The position numbers were made by a program, and so were the translations under genes. Below are positions 29,495 through 38,658 of a stretch of DNA of 61,598 bases, piece by piece. This stretch comes from Phenylobacterium sp. (lineage in GTDB: Bacteria; Pseudomonadota; Alphaproteobacteria; Caulobacterales; Caulobacteraceae), in NCBI GenBank assembly GCA_020402585.1, contig JADBZH010000012.1:1-61598 (forward strand), written 5' to 3'. How positions within the stretch are numbered: the first letter of the stretch is position 1; every line of letters starts with the position of its first letter. The notes beneath the pieces are model-generated. The model made no database searches and was not told the origin of the DNA. It saw only the letters and a list, made by a program, of their open reading frames with translations.

Positions 29495-30285
29495 CCTCCG
29501 AGTTCCCGCGAACGTCGGGCCGCGGCGGCGACTGCGGCTTCCAGAAGGGGCCCAAGCCCGCCCTCGCCCATCAGGACCTCCAGAGCGGCCTCGGTCGTGC
29601 CCTTGGGCGAGGTGACCTGCCGGCGGAGCTCGGCCGGTTCCTCACCGCTGGCGTCCAGCAGGGCCGCCGCGCCAATCATGGTGGCCCGGGCCAGTTTCCG
29701 GGCCGCGTCGTCCGGCAACCCAGCGGCGACGCCGGCGGCCTCGAGGGCCTCCACAAAGGCGTAGAAGTAGGCCGGAGCTGAGCCGGAGACGCCGGTGGCG
29801 GCGTGAAGCAGGTCTTCCTCCGCCAGGGCGACCACGGTCGCGACGGGTCGGAACAGGTCAGCGGCCCGCCGGGCCGCCTCCGGGTCTTCGGCGAAGAGGC
29901 TGGCCACGCCCCTTCCCACCGCAACGGCCGTGGTGGGCATGACCCGGGCGACCCTCCGGCCTCCGAAGGCCGCCGAAATGTCCGCGGCCCGGACGCCCGC
30001 AGCGACAGAGACGATCACGGCATCGGGCGCCAGCGTGTGCGAGACCGTTGCGGCGACCTCGCGCCAGATCTGCGGCTTGACGGACAGGACGACGGTTCCG
30101 GCGCGAGCCAGCTCCGCTGGGCCCGGCGACAGAACAGCGCCGGCCTGGACGGCGGAGAGGGCCGCCTCCGAGGGCGTCGGATCGAGAATGAGAAGATCAG
30201 GCCCGGCCGGTCCGCCAAATCGGCTCCAGCCGTCGATCATGGCGCCGCCCAGGCGCCCGGCGCCCAGGATCAGAACAGGGGTCAT
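29491..30285 (-). CDS. proC: Pyrroline-5-carboxylate reductase
   Basis: 264 aa. N-terminal Rossmann motif (ILGAGRLGGAMIDG) and a C-terminal helical dimerisation domain with the ProC signature region (GVSGSAPAYFYAFVEAL, TSPKGTTEAAL). It catalyses the last step of proline synthesis with NAD(P)H. ATG at 30285; it is followed upstream by the YbjN gene on the same strand, 30 bp away, so the two may be co-transcribed. Confidence 0.94.
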   Translation of the reverse strand: MTPVLILGAGRLGGAMIDGWSRFGGPAGPDLLILDPTPSEAALSAVQAGAVLSPGPAELARAGTVVLSVKPQIWREVAATVSHTLAPDAVIVSVAAGVRAADISAAFGGRRVARVMPTTAVAVGRGVASLFAEDPEAARRAADLFRPVATVVALAEEDLLHAATGVSGSAPAYFYAFVEALEAAGVAAGLPDDAARKLARATMIGAAALLDASGEEPAELRRQVTSPKGTTEAALEVLMGEGGLGPLLEAAVAAAARRSRELGG

Positions 30286-30315
30286 TCTCGCCTCCGGTGC
30301 CGCCTCGCGGCGGCT

Positions 30316-30819
30316 TCAGGCCGCGCCCACGGTCTCGAACATGCAGGCGGTGAGGGCCTCAGACGGGGATTTGCCACATCGGATGAGGAAATCGAAGGCC
30401 GGGAAGAAGCGCTCCGCCGCCTCCATGGCCACGTCGATCATCCCGGCGGTCTGACCGAGGCCCGGATACTCGCCCGGCAGCAGCGGCGTTCCAAAGCGGA
30501 AGAGGATCTCGCCATCGTCCCGCATCTCGAACAGGCCCAACGAGGCCCGGGCGTTGACCCCCGCCAGGAGTTCGAACACCTGCCCCCGGAGGGCCTGGGG
30601 GGCGCACATGTCGAGGGAGAGGCTGACCTGAAGGCAGTCCACGTCGGGGCGCCAGGTGAAGCAGAGGCCGAAGTCCCTCCAGCCGCCAGACAGGGTGAAG
30701 GCGACGTCGCCGCGCTCCGTCCTGTCAAACTGCAGGTTCTCGGCCTCGAGGACATGTTCGACCACGTCGAGCGGGTCCTGGCTGAACAGGGCCTCGTCCT
30801 CTGACAGGAGAGAATCCAT
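30316..30819 (-). CDS. YbjN-family protein
   Basis: 167 aa. It matches the YbjN domain seen next to proC in many alphaproteobacteria (LFSQDPLDVVEHVLEAENL at the start, PEYPGLGQTAGMI-like region near 120). The fold resembles type III secretion chaperones; its function is not established. ATG at 30819 with GGAGG 11 nt upstream is preferred over a frame extension to 30909. Confidence 0.78.
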   Translation of the reverse strand: MDSLLSEDEALFSQDPLDVVEHVLEAENLQFDRTERGDVAFTLSGGWRDFGLCFTWRPDVDCLQVSLSLDMCAPQALRGQVFELLAGVNARASLGLFEMRDDGEILFRFGTPLLPGEYPGLGQTAGMIDVAMEAAERFFPAFDFLIRCGKSPSEALTACMFETVGAA

Positions 30820-30944
30820 GGGGCGGAAAGCCTCCTCGCTGAGCTCGAATCGTCGATCTCTCAGGGGCAGGCTAATCCGGATCAGGAGATTCCCTACAGC
30901 GGGATTCACCGTTTACGAGGCGTGAATGGCCCCGGACCTGTGGA

Positions 30945-31199
30945 TCATTTCGCCGCAGGCTTTCGGCGAGGGGCGGCCGGGGCGGCCGCGCGCAGGGCGG
31001 CGACCTCCTCCCGGAGGGCGGCGATCTCGGCCCGCAAGGCGTCCAGCTCATCCCGGCGGACCAGGTCCAGCTCGGCCACCCAGCGGTCGGCCTGGGCGCG
31101 GAAGGCGGTCTTGGCCTCCTCGCCGGCGCTTTGGGCAAGGCCCATGGCGGCGTTGGTCAGCCGGGCCATCTCGTCAAGAAAGGGGTTCTGTGTCTGCAT
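30945..31199 (-). CDS. ubiK: Ubiquinone biosynthesis accessory factor UbiK (BMFP domain)
   Basis: 84 aa. A short N-terminal amphipathic part (NPFLDEMARLTNAAMG) and a coiled coil (LDALRAEIAALREEVAALRA) with a lysine/proline tail. UbiK-type proteins form trimers that assist the aerobic ubiquinone synthesis complex at the membrane. ATG at 31199. Divergent from lgt. Confidence 0.85.
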   Translation of the reverse strand: MQTQNPFLDEMARLTNAAMGLAQSAGEEAKTAFRAQADRWVAELDLVRRDELDALRAEIAALREEVAALRAAAPAAPRRKPAAK

Positions 31200-31281
31200 G
31201 GTCTGAATATGGGCCCATCAGTGGTGAAAGCGAAGGGGTTCTCGGCTAGACCGGGGGTCCGTAGACACACGGAGATGCGCC

Positions 31282-32106
31282 TTGGCCCTGCCCTTCCCGC
31301 AGATTGACCCCGTCCTGATCCAGATCGGGCCCCTGGCGATCCGGTGGTACGCCCTAGCCTACATCTTCGGCATCCTCGTCGCCTGGCGCTATGCCGGCTC
31401 GATCCTCTCCCGTCCGGCCCTGTGGGGGAACCGGGCGCCGCCTGTGGATAAGCCGGGCCTCGAGGACCTCGTCCTGTGGATCACCCTGGGGATCATCGTG
31501 GGAGGGCGGCTGGGACACGTCCTCTTCTACACGCCCGGGATCCTGCTGACCGATCCGCTGGAGGTCTTCAAGGTCTGGAACGGCGGAATGAGCTTCCACG
31601 GCGGCTGCCTGGGCGTGCTGGTCGCGGTCGCCATCTTCGTGCGTCGCCGGGCCCTGGACCTTTTTTCTCTTGGCGACCTGGTGTGCGCCGTGGTCCCCAT
31701 CGGCCTCTTCCTCGGGCGGATCGCCAACTTCATCAACGGCGAGCTCTGGGGGCGCCCCACCGACCTGCCCTGGGCCATGGTCTTTCCCGCCGCAGGTCCC
31801 GAGCCACGGCATCCCAGCCAGCTCTACGAGGCCGCCCTTGAGGGCGTTGTCCTGTTCCTGGTCCTGCGCTGGGCGACCCACAGGGCGGGCCTCCTGTCGC
31901 GCCCCGGGGTGGTCGCGGGCCTCTTCTTCGCCGGCTATGGCCTGGCCCGGATCCTGGTCGAGACGGTCCGCGAGCCGGACTTCTACATGCCGGCCTTTCC
32001 CCTCGGCCTGACCATGGGCATGATCCTCAGCCTGCCCATGGTGCTGTTCGGCGCCTGGCTGGTCCGCCGCGGCCTGGCCGCCGTTCCCGGCGCCGGCGCC
32101 CGGTGA
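31282..32106 (+). CDS. lgt: Prolipoprotein diacylglyceryl transferase
   Basis: 274 aa with seven transmembrane segments and the Lgt signature LGRIANFINGELWGRPTD (about 150-167); conserved His in FHGGCLG. It moves diacylglycerol from phosphatidylglycerol to the lipobox cysteine of lipoproteins. The start is TTG at 31282 with GGAG 8 nt upstream; the ATG at 31274 is out of frame. The stop overlaps the midA GTG. Confidence 0.95.
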   Translation: MALPFPQIDPVLIQIGPLAIRWYALAYIFGILVAWRYAGSILSRPALWGNRAPPVDKPGLEDLVLWITLGIIVGGRLGHVLFYTPGILLTDPLEVFKVWNGGMSFHGGCLGVLVAVAIFVRRRALDLFSLGDLVCAVVPIGLFLGRIANFINGELWGRPTDLPWAMVFPAAGPEPRHPSQLYEAALEGVVLFLVLRWATHRAGLLSRPGVVAGLFFAGYGLARILVETVREPDFYMPAFPLGLTMGMILSLPMVLFGAWLVRRGLAAVPGAGAR

Positions 32107-33167
32107 GCCTCGCGGCACGGATCGCAGACCGCATCCGCACCGGTGGCCCGATCAGCGTGGCCGAGTACATGCACCTGTGCCTGCACGACCCCGCGGACGG
32201 CTATTACGCCACCCGGCCGGCCCTGGGTTCAGAGGGCGACTTCATCACAGCGCCCCTGGTCAGCCAGATGTTCGGCGAGCTGATCGGCCTCTGGATGGTC
32301 GAGCTCTGGCGCCAGATGGGTCGGCCCACCCCTTTCCGGCTGGTGGAGCTGGGCCCGGGCGACGGGACCCTGATGGCGGACCTTCACCGCGCGGCGCGCC
32401 TTGAGCCCGGCTTCCCGGAGGCCGCCGAGACCTGGTTGGTGGAGCCGTCGAGACCCTTCCGGGACCTCCAGAGGCAAAGGCTGGGCCCGGGGCCCTTCCA
32501 CGCGGACCGGCTGGAAGAGGTTCCGCCGGGCGCGCCCCTCCTGCTGGTCGGCAACGAGGTGCTGGATTGCCTGCCCGCCCGCCAGTGGGAATGGCGCGGC
32601 GACACCTGGAAGGAGAGGCGCATCGGGCTGGAAGGCGACCGGCTTGTCCTAGGGCTGGCGCCGGCCCCACAGGTCAGGTTCGCGGCAGATGCACCCTGGG
32701 AGGGCGCGGTCCTCGAGCATTCCGCAGCCCAGGAGGCGCTGGGATCCGAAATCGGAGCCAGGATCGCCGCCGACGGGGGCGCCGCCCTCCTCATCGACTA
32801 CGGCAGGGCGCAGGCCGGGCTGGGCGACACCCTGCAGGCTCTGCGCGGACATGTCCGGGAGGATCCCCTGGCCCATCCCGGTCAGGCGGACCTCACGGTT
32901 CACGCCGACTTTCCCACCATGCTGGCGGCCGCCCGGCGGGAGGGAATCGAGACGGCCGGACCGGTCGCCCAGGGCCGGTTCCTCGACGCCCTTGGCCTCA
33001 GGGCAAGGGCCGCCGCCCTGACCCGGACCGCCGGTCCGGGGGAGGCCGCCCGCCTGGAGCGCCAGGTGGCGCGGTTGACGGCCGCAGACCAGATGGGAGA
33101 GCTTTTCCTGGCCGCCGCCCTGCACTCGCCGGGCCTTCAACCGCCAGGTTTCGGAGCCCCGCCATGA
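32103..33167 (+). CDS. MidA/NDUFAF7-type SAM-dependent methyltransferase
   Basis: 354 aa, COG1565 family. ISVAEYMHLCLHDPADGYY and EGDFITAPLVSQMFGELI are family hallmarks, the SAM-binding motif is LVELGPGDGTLM (about 80), and GNEVLDCLP lies near 155. The mitochondrial relative NDUFAF7 methylates an arginine of NDUFS2 during complex I assembly; the bacterial substrate is less clear. GTG at 32103 overlaps the lgt stop, and the stop overlaps pgeF as ATGA. Confidence 0.9.
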   Translation: MSLAARIADRIRTGGPISVAEYMHLCLHDPADGYYATRPALGSEGDFITAPLVSQMFGELIGLWMVELWRQMGRPTPFRLVELGPGDGTLMADLHRAARLEPGFPEAAETWLVEPSRPFRDLQRQRLGPGPFHADRLEEVPPGAPLLLVGNEVLDCLPARQWEWRGDTWKERRIGLEGDRLVLGLAPAPQVRFAADAPWEGAVLEHSAAQEALGSEIGARIAADGGAALLIDYGRAQAGLGDTLQALRGHVREDPLAHPGQADLTVHADFPTMLAAARREGIETAGPVAQGRFLDALGLRARAAALTRTAGPGEAARLERQVARLTAADQMGELFLAAALHSPGLQPPGFGAPP

Positions 33168-33940
33168 CCGGAACATCCGCCGAGTTCCTGACCTCGCCAA
33201 GCCTGGAGGTCCCCGGCGTCCGCCACGCCTTCTTCACCCGCAGGGGGGGCGTCTCGAAGGGCATCTACGCCGGCCTCAACCTGGGCCGGGGATCCGGCGA
33301 CGATCCCGCCGCCGTCACCGAGAACCAGGCCCGCGCGGCGGCGGCCCTCGGCCTTCCCGCCTCGAGCCTCTCCATCGCCTACCAGGTGCATTCGGCCGTC
33401 GTCCACGCCGCCGACAGGCCCTTTGGCGAGGATCGGCCGCAGGGCGATGGCGTAGCGACCCGGGCCCCCGGGGTCCTGTGCGGCGCCCTGGCCGCGGACT
33501 GCGCCCCGGTTCTGATGGCCGATCCCGAGGCCCGTGTGGTCAGCGCCGTCCACGCCGGATGGCGGGGCGCCCTCTCCGGGGTGCTCGAGGCGGGAGTCGC
33601 GGCCATGACCGGACTGGGCGCCAGGCCGGACCGCATCATCGCCGTCGTGGGCCCCTGCATCGGGCCGATGTCCTACGAGGTGGGACCTGAGTTCAGGGAG
33701 CAGGTGATCGCCGAGAGCCCGGCAAGCGAGGTCTTCTTCCGCGCCGGCGGGGGGGACCGACTGCGTTTCGACCTACCCGGCTACGCCCTCGCCCGCCTGG
33801 GGCGTGCGGGGGTGGTCAGGGCCGAGTGGATCGGCGCCGACACCTATTCCGACGCCGGGCGTTTCTACTCTAACCGAAGGGCCCTCCACCGGGGCGAAGC
33901 GGACTTCGGGCGGCTCTTGTCCGCCATCAGCCTGGTCTGA
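33164..33940 (+). CDS. pgeF: PgeF/YfiH-type laccase-domain protein (purine nucleoside phosphorylase-like)
   Basis: 258 aa. The DUF152 fold has metal ligands His in YQVHSAVV, Cys in AADCAPVLM and His in AVHAGWRGALSG. E. coli YfiH/PgeF edits peptidoglycan precursors; other members show adenosine phosphorylase/deaminase activity. ATG at 33164 overlaps midA; the frame is open about 200 codons further upstream but that part is a shadow of midA. Confidence 0.92.
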   Translation: MTGTSAEFLTSPSLEVPGVRHAFFTRRGGVSKGIYAGLNLGRGSGDDPAAVTENQARAAAALGLPASSLSIAYQVHSAVVHAADRPFGEDRPQGDGVATRAPGVLCGALAADCAPVLMADPEARVVSAVHAGWRGALSGVLEAGVAAMTGLGARPDRIIAVVGPCIGPMSYEVGPEFREQVIAESPASEVFFRAGGGDRLRFDLPGYALARLGRAGVVRAEWIGADTYSDAGRFYSNRRALHRGEADFGRLLSAISLV

Positions 33941-34024
33941 ACCGGATTTCGGGACGGCGGGCCTTGCCCCCTTCCCTCGCCCTGCCTAAAAGCGCCGAAG
34001 GGCGAGGTGAGGCGGAGAGTCCCG

Positions 34025-34960
34025 ATGAAGCTGCTGGCTGGCAACTCCAACCGGACCCTGGCCGAAGAGGTCGCCGCCCATCTGGACCTGCCCCTCACGC
34101 GGGCGCAGGTCAAACGCTTCGCGGACAACGAGATCTTCGTCGCCATCGACGAGAATGTCCGCGGAGAGGACGTCTTCGTCATCCAGTCCACCAGCTATCC
34201 GGCCAATGACAACCTCATGGAGCTGTTGATCTGCATCGACGCCCTGAAGCGGGCGTCGGCGCGGCGGATCACGGCGGTCATGCCCTATTTCGGCTATGCC
34301 CGACAGGACCGCAAAACGGGCGGGCGGACCCCGATCTCCGCCAAGCTGGTGGCCAACCTGATCACCCGGGCCGGCGCCGACCGCGTGCTGACGATGGACC
34401 TGCACTCTGGCCAGATCCAGGGCTTCTTCGACATCCCCACGGACAACCTGGTCTCAGCGCCCCTGTTGGCCAGCGACATCAAGTCCCACTACCAGAAGAC
34501 CGAGGAATTGCTCATCGTCTCGCCGGATGTCGGCGGCGTGGTCCGCGCCCTGGCCGTGGCGAGCCGCCTCAATGCTGAACTCGCCATTGTCGACAAGCGC
34601 CGCTCAGGGCCCGGCAAGAGCGAGGTCGCCAACATCATCGGCGACGTCGAGGGCCGGCGCCTGATCCTCTTCGACGACATCGTCGATTCGGCGGGCACCC
34701 TGTGCAATGCGGCCCAGTCCCTCATTGACGCCGGGGCGGTGGAGGTTTCGGCCTATGTCACACATGGCGTGCTGTCCGGCGCGGCCTATGAGCGGGTCCA
34801 GAACTCGGTCCTGAAGGAACTGGTCATCACCGACTCGATCGAGGCGCCCCCCCAGGTCGCCGGGGCGTCCAAGGTCCGCGTGGTGTCCTGCGCGGCCCTG
34901 ATCGGCGAGGCCATCCGCCGGATCGCCAACGAGGAATCCGTCTCCAAGCTGTTCGACTGA
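34025..34960 (+). CDS. prs: Ribose-phosphate pyrophosphokinase
   Basis: 311 aa. The ATP loop and PRPP motif are visible: [31 protein letters not shown] and the PRPP loop [14 protein letters not shown]. It makes PRPP for nucleotide, His and Trp synthesis. ATG at 34025 follows GGCGGAGAG; GTG at 34007 is in frame but adds nothing conserved. A 6-bp GC hairpin (34964-34979) follows the stop. Confidence 0.96.
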   Translation: MKLLAGNSNRTLAEEVAAHLDLPLTRAQVKRFADNEIFVAIDENVRGEDVFVIQSTSYPANDNLMELLICIDALKRASARRITAVMPYFGYARQDRKTGGRTPISAKLVANLITRAGADRVLTMDLHSGQIQGFFDIPTDNLVSAPLLASDIKSHYQKTEELLIVSPDVGGVVRALAVASRLNAELAIVDKRRSGPGKSEVANIIGDVEGRRLILFDDIVDSAGTLCNAAQSLIDAGAVEVSAYVTHGVLSGAAYERVQNSVLKELVITDSIEAPPQVAGASKVRVVSCAALIGEAIRRIANEESVSKLFD

Positions 34961-35049
34961 GCAGTCGGGTTTGCCCGACCCTTCGAAGCAGGAGATAATC
35001 CCCCGACATCCGCAAAACCCGCCGCGGGAGCTCCGGGGAGCGCCATCTC

Positions 35050-36072
35050 ATGTTCCGAATGATCTCCAACCGATCCCGACTGGCCGCCCTGGCCTTGGCC
35101 GGCCTGTCTCTCGCCGCCTGCGGGCCCGAGAGGCCGGCCCCGACCATCGCCCCGAGCAAACCGCCGGAGATCACCCTCGGCGCCCGGATCGTGGATCAGG
35201 CGGGCGCCTACAGGAACTTCATCGACCGCGCCTCCTCCATTTCTCCGGCCTTCGTGGACGGCGCCATGGTGGCGAAGTCCGTCGAGGCCGGCAGCGCCAT
35301 TGAGTCCGGCCAGATCATGCAGGGGCTTATCAGCTACGGCGCCATCGTCGCCCTCGAGGACCCCGCCTTCGTCGCCGGCGTCCGGGCCCAGGCGATCGGC
35401 GAGGTCCAGCGCCAGCAACTCGCCGATAGCCTGGCGGCGAATCCCTACAATGTCCTGGCCATCAGCGGATCCGGCTCGGCGGTCAACCGGGTCGCCCTGG
35501 TCCTGGCCGAGGACGGCCAGCGCCTCTACGACGCCGGCAAGGCCGTGAAGCAGGCCGCCTACGACGTCCAGAGGCAGTCATGGTCCAAGATGGAGGTCGC
35601 CAACCGGACCGGCCGCCTGGCGAACGCCAAGTCGCTTTCGGCCGTCCAGTTCGACAGCGACCTCGGTGAGACGGACCTGAGGGCGCACGCCGCGGGCCGG
35701 CGTCCGGCCGGCGGCCCGGTTTCGCCGCCCTACACCCAGACCGTTGTCAGGTCCGTTGCCGTGGCGGCGATGGCCGTACTCGGCCAGGCCGGGGCGCTCC
35801 GCAACGACACCGTCAGCGCCGTCATGCAGGATCCGAATATCGGCAGCTGCGCTCGGATGACCAAGCTCAACCTCAACCAGTGCCTGGCCGTATCGAAGCC
35901 CCACTACGAGGACATCTTCTGCCTGGGGCAGCATATCATGATGGACAGCGGCCGATGTGTGATCCGGGCTTCGGGCCTGCCCGAGCCCTATGAGGCCCGC
36001 TTCGTCCCGACCGTGCGCCCTCCCAAGCCTGTGCCCGCGCCCTCCCGCCGGGCTGCGCCGAAGAAGAAATAG
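35050..36072 (+). CDS. Uncharacterised lipoprotein
   Basis: 340 aa, not recognised. It has a signal peptide with a canonical lipobox (LAAC, Cys24) and no second transmembrane segment. The middle (about 45-210) is helical and alanine-rich. The C-terminal part has four cysteines (SCARMTKLNLNQC, FCLGQHIMMDSGRC), probably two disulfides, and a basic proline-rich tail ending in Lys-Lys-Lys that could touch peptidoglycan or lipid. It lies between prs and rplY with its own spacing on both sides. Outer-membrane or periplasmic location is inferred. Confidence 0.7.
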   Translation: MFRMISNRSRLAALALAGLSLAACGPERPAPTIAPSKPPEITLGARIVDQAGAYRNFIDRASSISPAFVDGAMVAKSVEAGSAIESGQIMQGLISYGAIVALEDPAFVAGVRAQAIGEVQRQQLADSLAANPYNVLAISGSGSAVNRVALVLAEDGQRLYDAGKAVKQAAYDVQRQSWSKMEVANRTGRLANAKSLSAVQFDSDLGETDLRAHAAGRRPAGGPVSPPYTQTVVRSVAVAAMAVLGQAGALRNDTVSAVMQDPNIGSCARMTKLNLNQCLAVSKPHYEDIFCLGQHIMMDSGRCVIRASGLPEPYEARFVPTVRPPKPVPAPSRRAAPKKK

Positions 36073-36138
36073 GTCAGGCGCACACGGGCGCTGGGGCGTT
36101 GCAAGGGTCCGGTGTTTTGTGTATCTAGCCCCACCCTT

Positions 36139-36190
36139 CGACCCCTTTTGGGTCGTCCGTCGCCGCGCGGCGTCCGCGCGGCGGTTTCGT
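36139..36190 (+). terminator. Two hairpins and a T-rich run ahead of rplY
   Basis: CGACCC/GGGTCG (36139-36155) is followed by GCCGCGCGG-CGT-CCGCGCGGC (36162-36182) and then GGTTTCGTTT. This looks like an intrinsic terminator. It ends about 15 nt before the rplY ATG, so it could end the lipoprotein transcript or act as an attenuator in the rplY leader. Confidence 0.55.
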
Positions 36191-36204
36191 TTCGAGGCAG
36201 GGCC

Positions 36205-36798
36205 ATGGCCGATATCATTCTGAACGTCGAAGTCCGCGAGCGCACCGGAACGGGCGGCGCCCGAGCCACCCGTCGTGAGGGCAAGGTCCCCGGCGTCCTG
36301 TACGGCGGCGCCAAGGACCCCGTGGCCATCGCGGTGAAGTCCAACGAGTTCCGCAAGGCGCTCTACACCGGGAAGCTGCTCGGTCATCTGGTGACGCTCA
36401 AGCATGGCGATGAGACCCAGCCGGTCATCGCCAAGGTCGTGGACATGCATCCGGTGACCGACGAGCCCTGGCACTTCGATCTTTACCGCGTCGATGAGCA
36501 CCAGCAGATCCGGATCGCCGTGCCCGTGCACTTCCGCAACCAGGAGGCCTCGCCGGGCCTGAAGCGCGGCGGCACGCTCAACGTCGTCCTGCACGAGATC
36601 GAGCTGAACTGCCCGGCCGATCACATCCCGGAAGAAATCGTCCACGACCTGACGGGGCTGGATATCGGCGAGACCATCCGCATCAGCTCGCTGAAGCTGC
36701 CCGCAGGCGCCACGGCGAGCGCCTCTGGCGACGTGGTGGTGGCCACCGTGTCCGGTTCGGCCGCCGCCGTCTCCGCCGCCAACTCGGAAGGCGCCTAG
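36205..36798 (+). CDS. rplY: 50S ribosomal protein L25 (Ctc form)
   Basis: 197 aa: an N-terminal L25 5S-rRNA-binding domain (VEVRERTGTGGARATRREGKVPGV split across the start) and the C-terminal TL5/Ctc beta domain (LNVVLHEIELNCPADHIPEEI). ATG at 36205 follows GAGGCAGGG. The following pth gene, 22 bp away, is the usual neighbour in bacteria. Confidence 0.96.
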   Translation: MADIILNVEVRERTGTGGARATRREGKVPGVLYGGAKDPVAIAVKSNEFRKALYTGKLLGHLVTLKHGDETQPVIAKVVDMHPVTDEPWHFDLYRVDEHQQIRIAVPVHFRNQEASPGLKRGGTLNVVLHEIELNCPADHIPEEIVHDLTGLDIGETIRISSLKLPAGATASASGDVVVATVSGSAAAVSAANSEGA

Positions 36799-36820
36799 GC
36801 CTAGGGCCTCACGCCGACCC

Positions 36821-37438
36821 ATGCTGATTCTGGCCGGCCAGGGAAATCCGGGGCCGGCCTACGCCGGGAACCGGCATAACATCGGCTTCCGGGCGGTGGA
36901 CGCTATCGCCGCCCGTTGGGGCTTTGGGCCGGAACGCAGCCGTTTCCAGGGCCTGGCCCGCGAGGGCGTGATCGACACGCCGGCCGGGGCCGTGAAGGCC
37001 CTGATCCTCAAGCCCCAGACCTTCTACAACGAGAGCGGTCGCTCCGTGTCCGCAGCGCTGAAGTTCTACAAGCTGACTCCCGCGGACCTGGTGCTCTTCT
37101 ACGACGAGATCGACCTGGCCGCCGGCCGGTTCCGGATGAAGACCGGAGGCGGCGCTGCCGGAAACAACGGCGTGCGGTCCGTATCGGCCCATGTCGGGCC
37201 GGACTTCCGCCGGGCGCGCCTCGGTGTCGGGCATCCGGGGCACAAGGACAGGGTCCACGGGTACGTCCTGTCCGACTTCCACAAGACCGAAACCGGTTGG
37301 GTCTCCGACATGCTGGAGGCCGTGGCCGACGCCGCCCCCCTGCTCGCCTCTGGCGAGGATGAACGCTACCAGGCCGAAGTCATGCGCCTGGCGCCCGCTG
37401 AAAAGCTGGATCCCCGAAGGTCCGGCGATCCAGCGTGA
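36821..37438 (+). CDS. pth: Peptidyl-tRNA hydrolase
   Basis: 205 aa. GQGNPGPAYAGNRHNIGF carries catalytic His19; Asn and Asp active-site partners are in KPQTFYNESG and FYDEIDL. It recycles peptidyl-tRNAs released from ribosomes. ATG at 36821, co-directional with rplY and ychF. Confidence 0.96.
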   Translation: MLILAGQGNPGPAYAGNRHNIGFRAVDAIAARWGFGPERSRFQGLAREGVIDTPAGAVKALILKPQTFYNESGRSVSAALKFYKLTPADLVLFYDEIDLAAGRFRMKTGGGAAGNNGVRSVSAHVGPDFRRARLGVGHPGHKDRVHGYVLSDFHKTETGWVSDMLEAVADAAPLLASGEDERYQAEVMRLAPAEKLDPRRSGDPA

Positions 37439-37496
37439 CCATTTCCCGGGCGCGTGCTAGTCGCCGCGCCTCTGGTTCTGAGGAGTTCCCTGCACC

Positions 37497-38594
37497 ATGG
37501 CCCTGAAAGTCGCCATCGTCGGCCTGCCCAATGTCGGCAAGTCGACCCTGTTCAACGCCCTGACCCAGACGGCGGCGGCCCAGGCGGCCAACTATCCCTT
37601 CTGCACCATCGAGCCCAATGTCGGCGATGTGGCGGTGCCGGAGACCCGCCTCGACGCCCTGGCGGAGATCGCCGGATCCAAGGAGATCATTCCCGCCCGC
37701 ATCAATTTTGTCGACGTGGCGGGCCTGGTCCGCGGCGCGGCCCAGGGCGAAGGCCTGGGAAACCAGTTCCTCGCCAACATCAGGGACTGCGACGCCGTCG
37801 CCTTCGTCTCGCGCTGTTTCGTCGATGACGACATCACCCATGTCGAGGGGCGGATCGACCCCATCTCGGACCTGGACATCATCGAGACCGAACTCATGCT
37901 CGCCGACCTGGAGAGTCTGGAGAAACGGGTGGTGAACCTCGAGAAGCGGGCCAAGACCGGCGACAAGGAGGCCGCCTCCGCCCTCGCCCTGATGAAACTT
38001 GCCCTCGCCCAGCTGAATGAGGGACGCCCCGCCCGGGCCGCCCAGGTGCCCGCTGGAGAGGAAAAGGGCTGGCGGATGCTCCAGCTGCTGACGGCCAAGC
38101 CGGCGCTCTACGTCTGCAATGTCGACGAAGGTTCGGCGGCGGAGGGCAACGCCTTCTCTGGCCAGGTGGCCGAACGCGCCGCACGGGACAACGCCAAGTC
38201 GGTCGTGATCTCGGCGCAGATCGAGAGCGAGATCGCCCTCCTGGACCGCGAAGAGCGGGCGGAGTTCCTTGAGACCCTTGGCCTTCATGAGCCGGGCCTG
38301 AACCGCATGATCCGGGAGGCCTACGCCCTGCTCGGACTGCAGACCTATTTCACTGCCGGCCCCAAGGAGGCCCGGGCCTGGACCATCCCCGTGGGAGCCT
38401 CCGCGCCACAGGCCGCCGGCGTGATTCACACGGACTTCGAAAAGGGTTTCATCCGGGCGGAGACCATCGCGTTCGATGACTATGTGAAGTTCCGGGGCGA
38501 GGCTGGGGCCCGCGACGCAGGCCGCCTGCGTTCCGAGGGGAAGGAGTACCTCGTCAAGGACGGCGACGTGATGAACTTCCGCTTCAACGTATGA
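37497..38594 (+). CDS. ychF: Ribosome-binding ATPase YchF
   Basis: 365 aa. Obg-like P-loop GLPNVGKST (about 10), G3-like DVAGLV, a helical coiled-coil insertion (about 130-200), and a C-terminal TGS domain (YFTAGPKEARAWTI, then EGKEYLVKDGDVMNFRF). YchF/OLA1 proteins bind ribosomes and hydrolyse ATP, with roles in stress responses. ATG at 37497. Confidence 0.96.
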   Translation: MALKVAIVGLPNVGKSTLFNALTQTAAAQAANYPFCTIEPNVGDVAVPETRLDALAEIAGSKEIIPARINFVDVAGLVRGAAQGEGLGNQFLANIRDCDAVAFVSRCFVDDDITHVEGRIDPISDLDIIETELMLADLESLEKRVVNLEKRAKTGDKEAASALALMKLALAQLNEGRPARAAQVPAGEEKGWRMLQLLTAKPALYVCNVDEGSAAEGNAFSGQVAERAARDNAKSVVISAQIESEIALLDREERAEFLETLGLHEPGLNRMIREAYALLGLQTYFTAGPKEARAWTIPVGASAPQAAGVIHTDFEKGFIRAETIAFDDYVKFRGEAGARDAGRLRSEGKEYLVKDGDVMNFRFNV

Positions 38595-38603
38595 TCACAA
38601 GAA

Positions 38604-38637
38604 AAAGGCCGGCCGCCCTGGAGGCGACCGGCCCTTT
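38604..38637. terminator. Bidirectional intrinsic terminator between ychF and petC
   Basis: A stem AAAGG...CCGCC / GGCG...CCTTT with loop CTGGA, one bulge and one mismatch. It is flanked by an A run on the left and a T run on the right, so it can work for both convergent transcripts. Confidence 0.85.
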
Positions 38638-38658
38638 CCGCTGGCGGTCGGCGGGTCT

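Noticed and set aside
32567..33163. N-terminal extension of the PgeF frame
   Set aside because: It overlaps midA in another frame and is Gly/Arg-rich; the ATG at 33164 with ATGA overlap fits the family.
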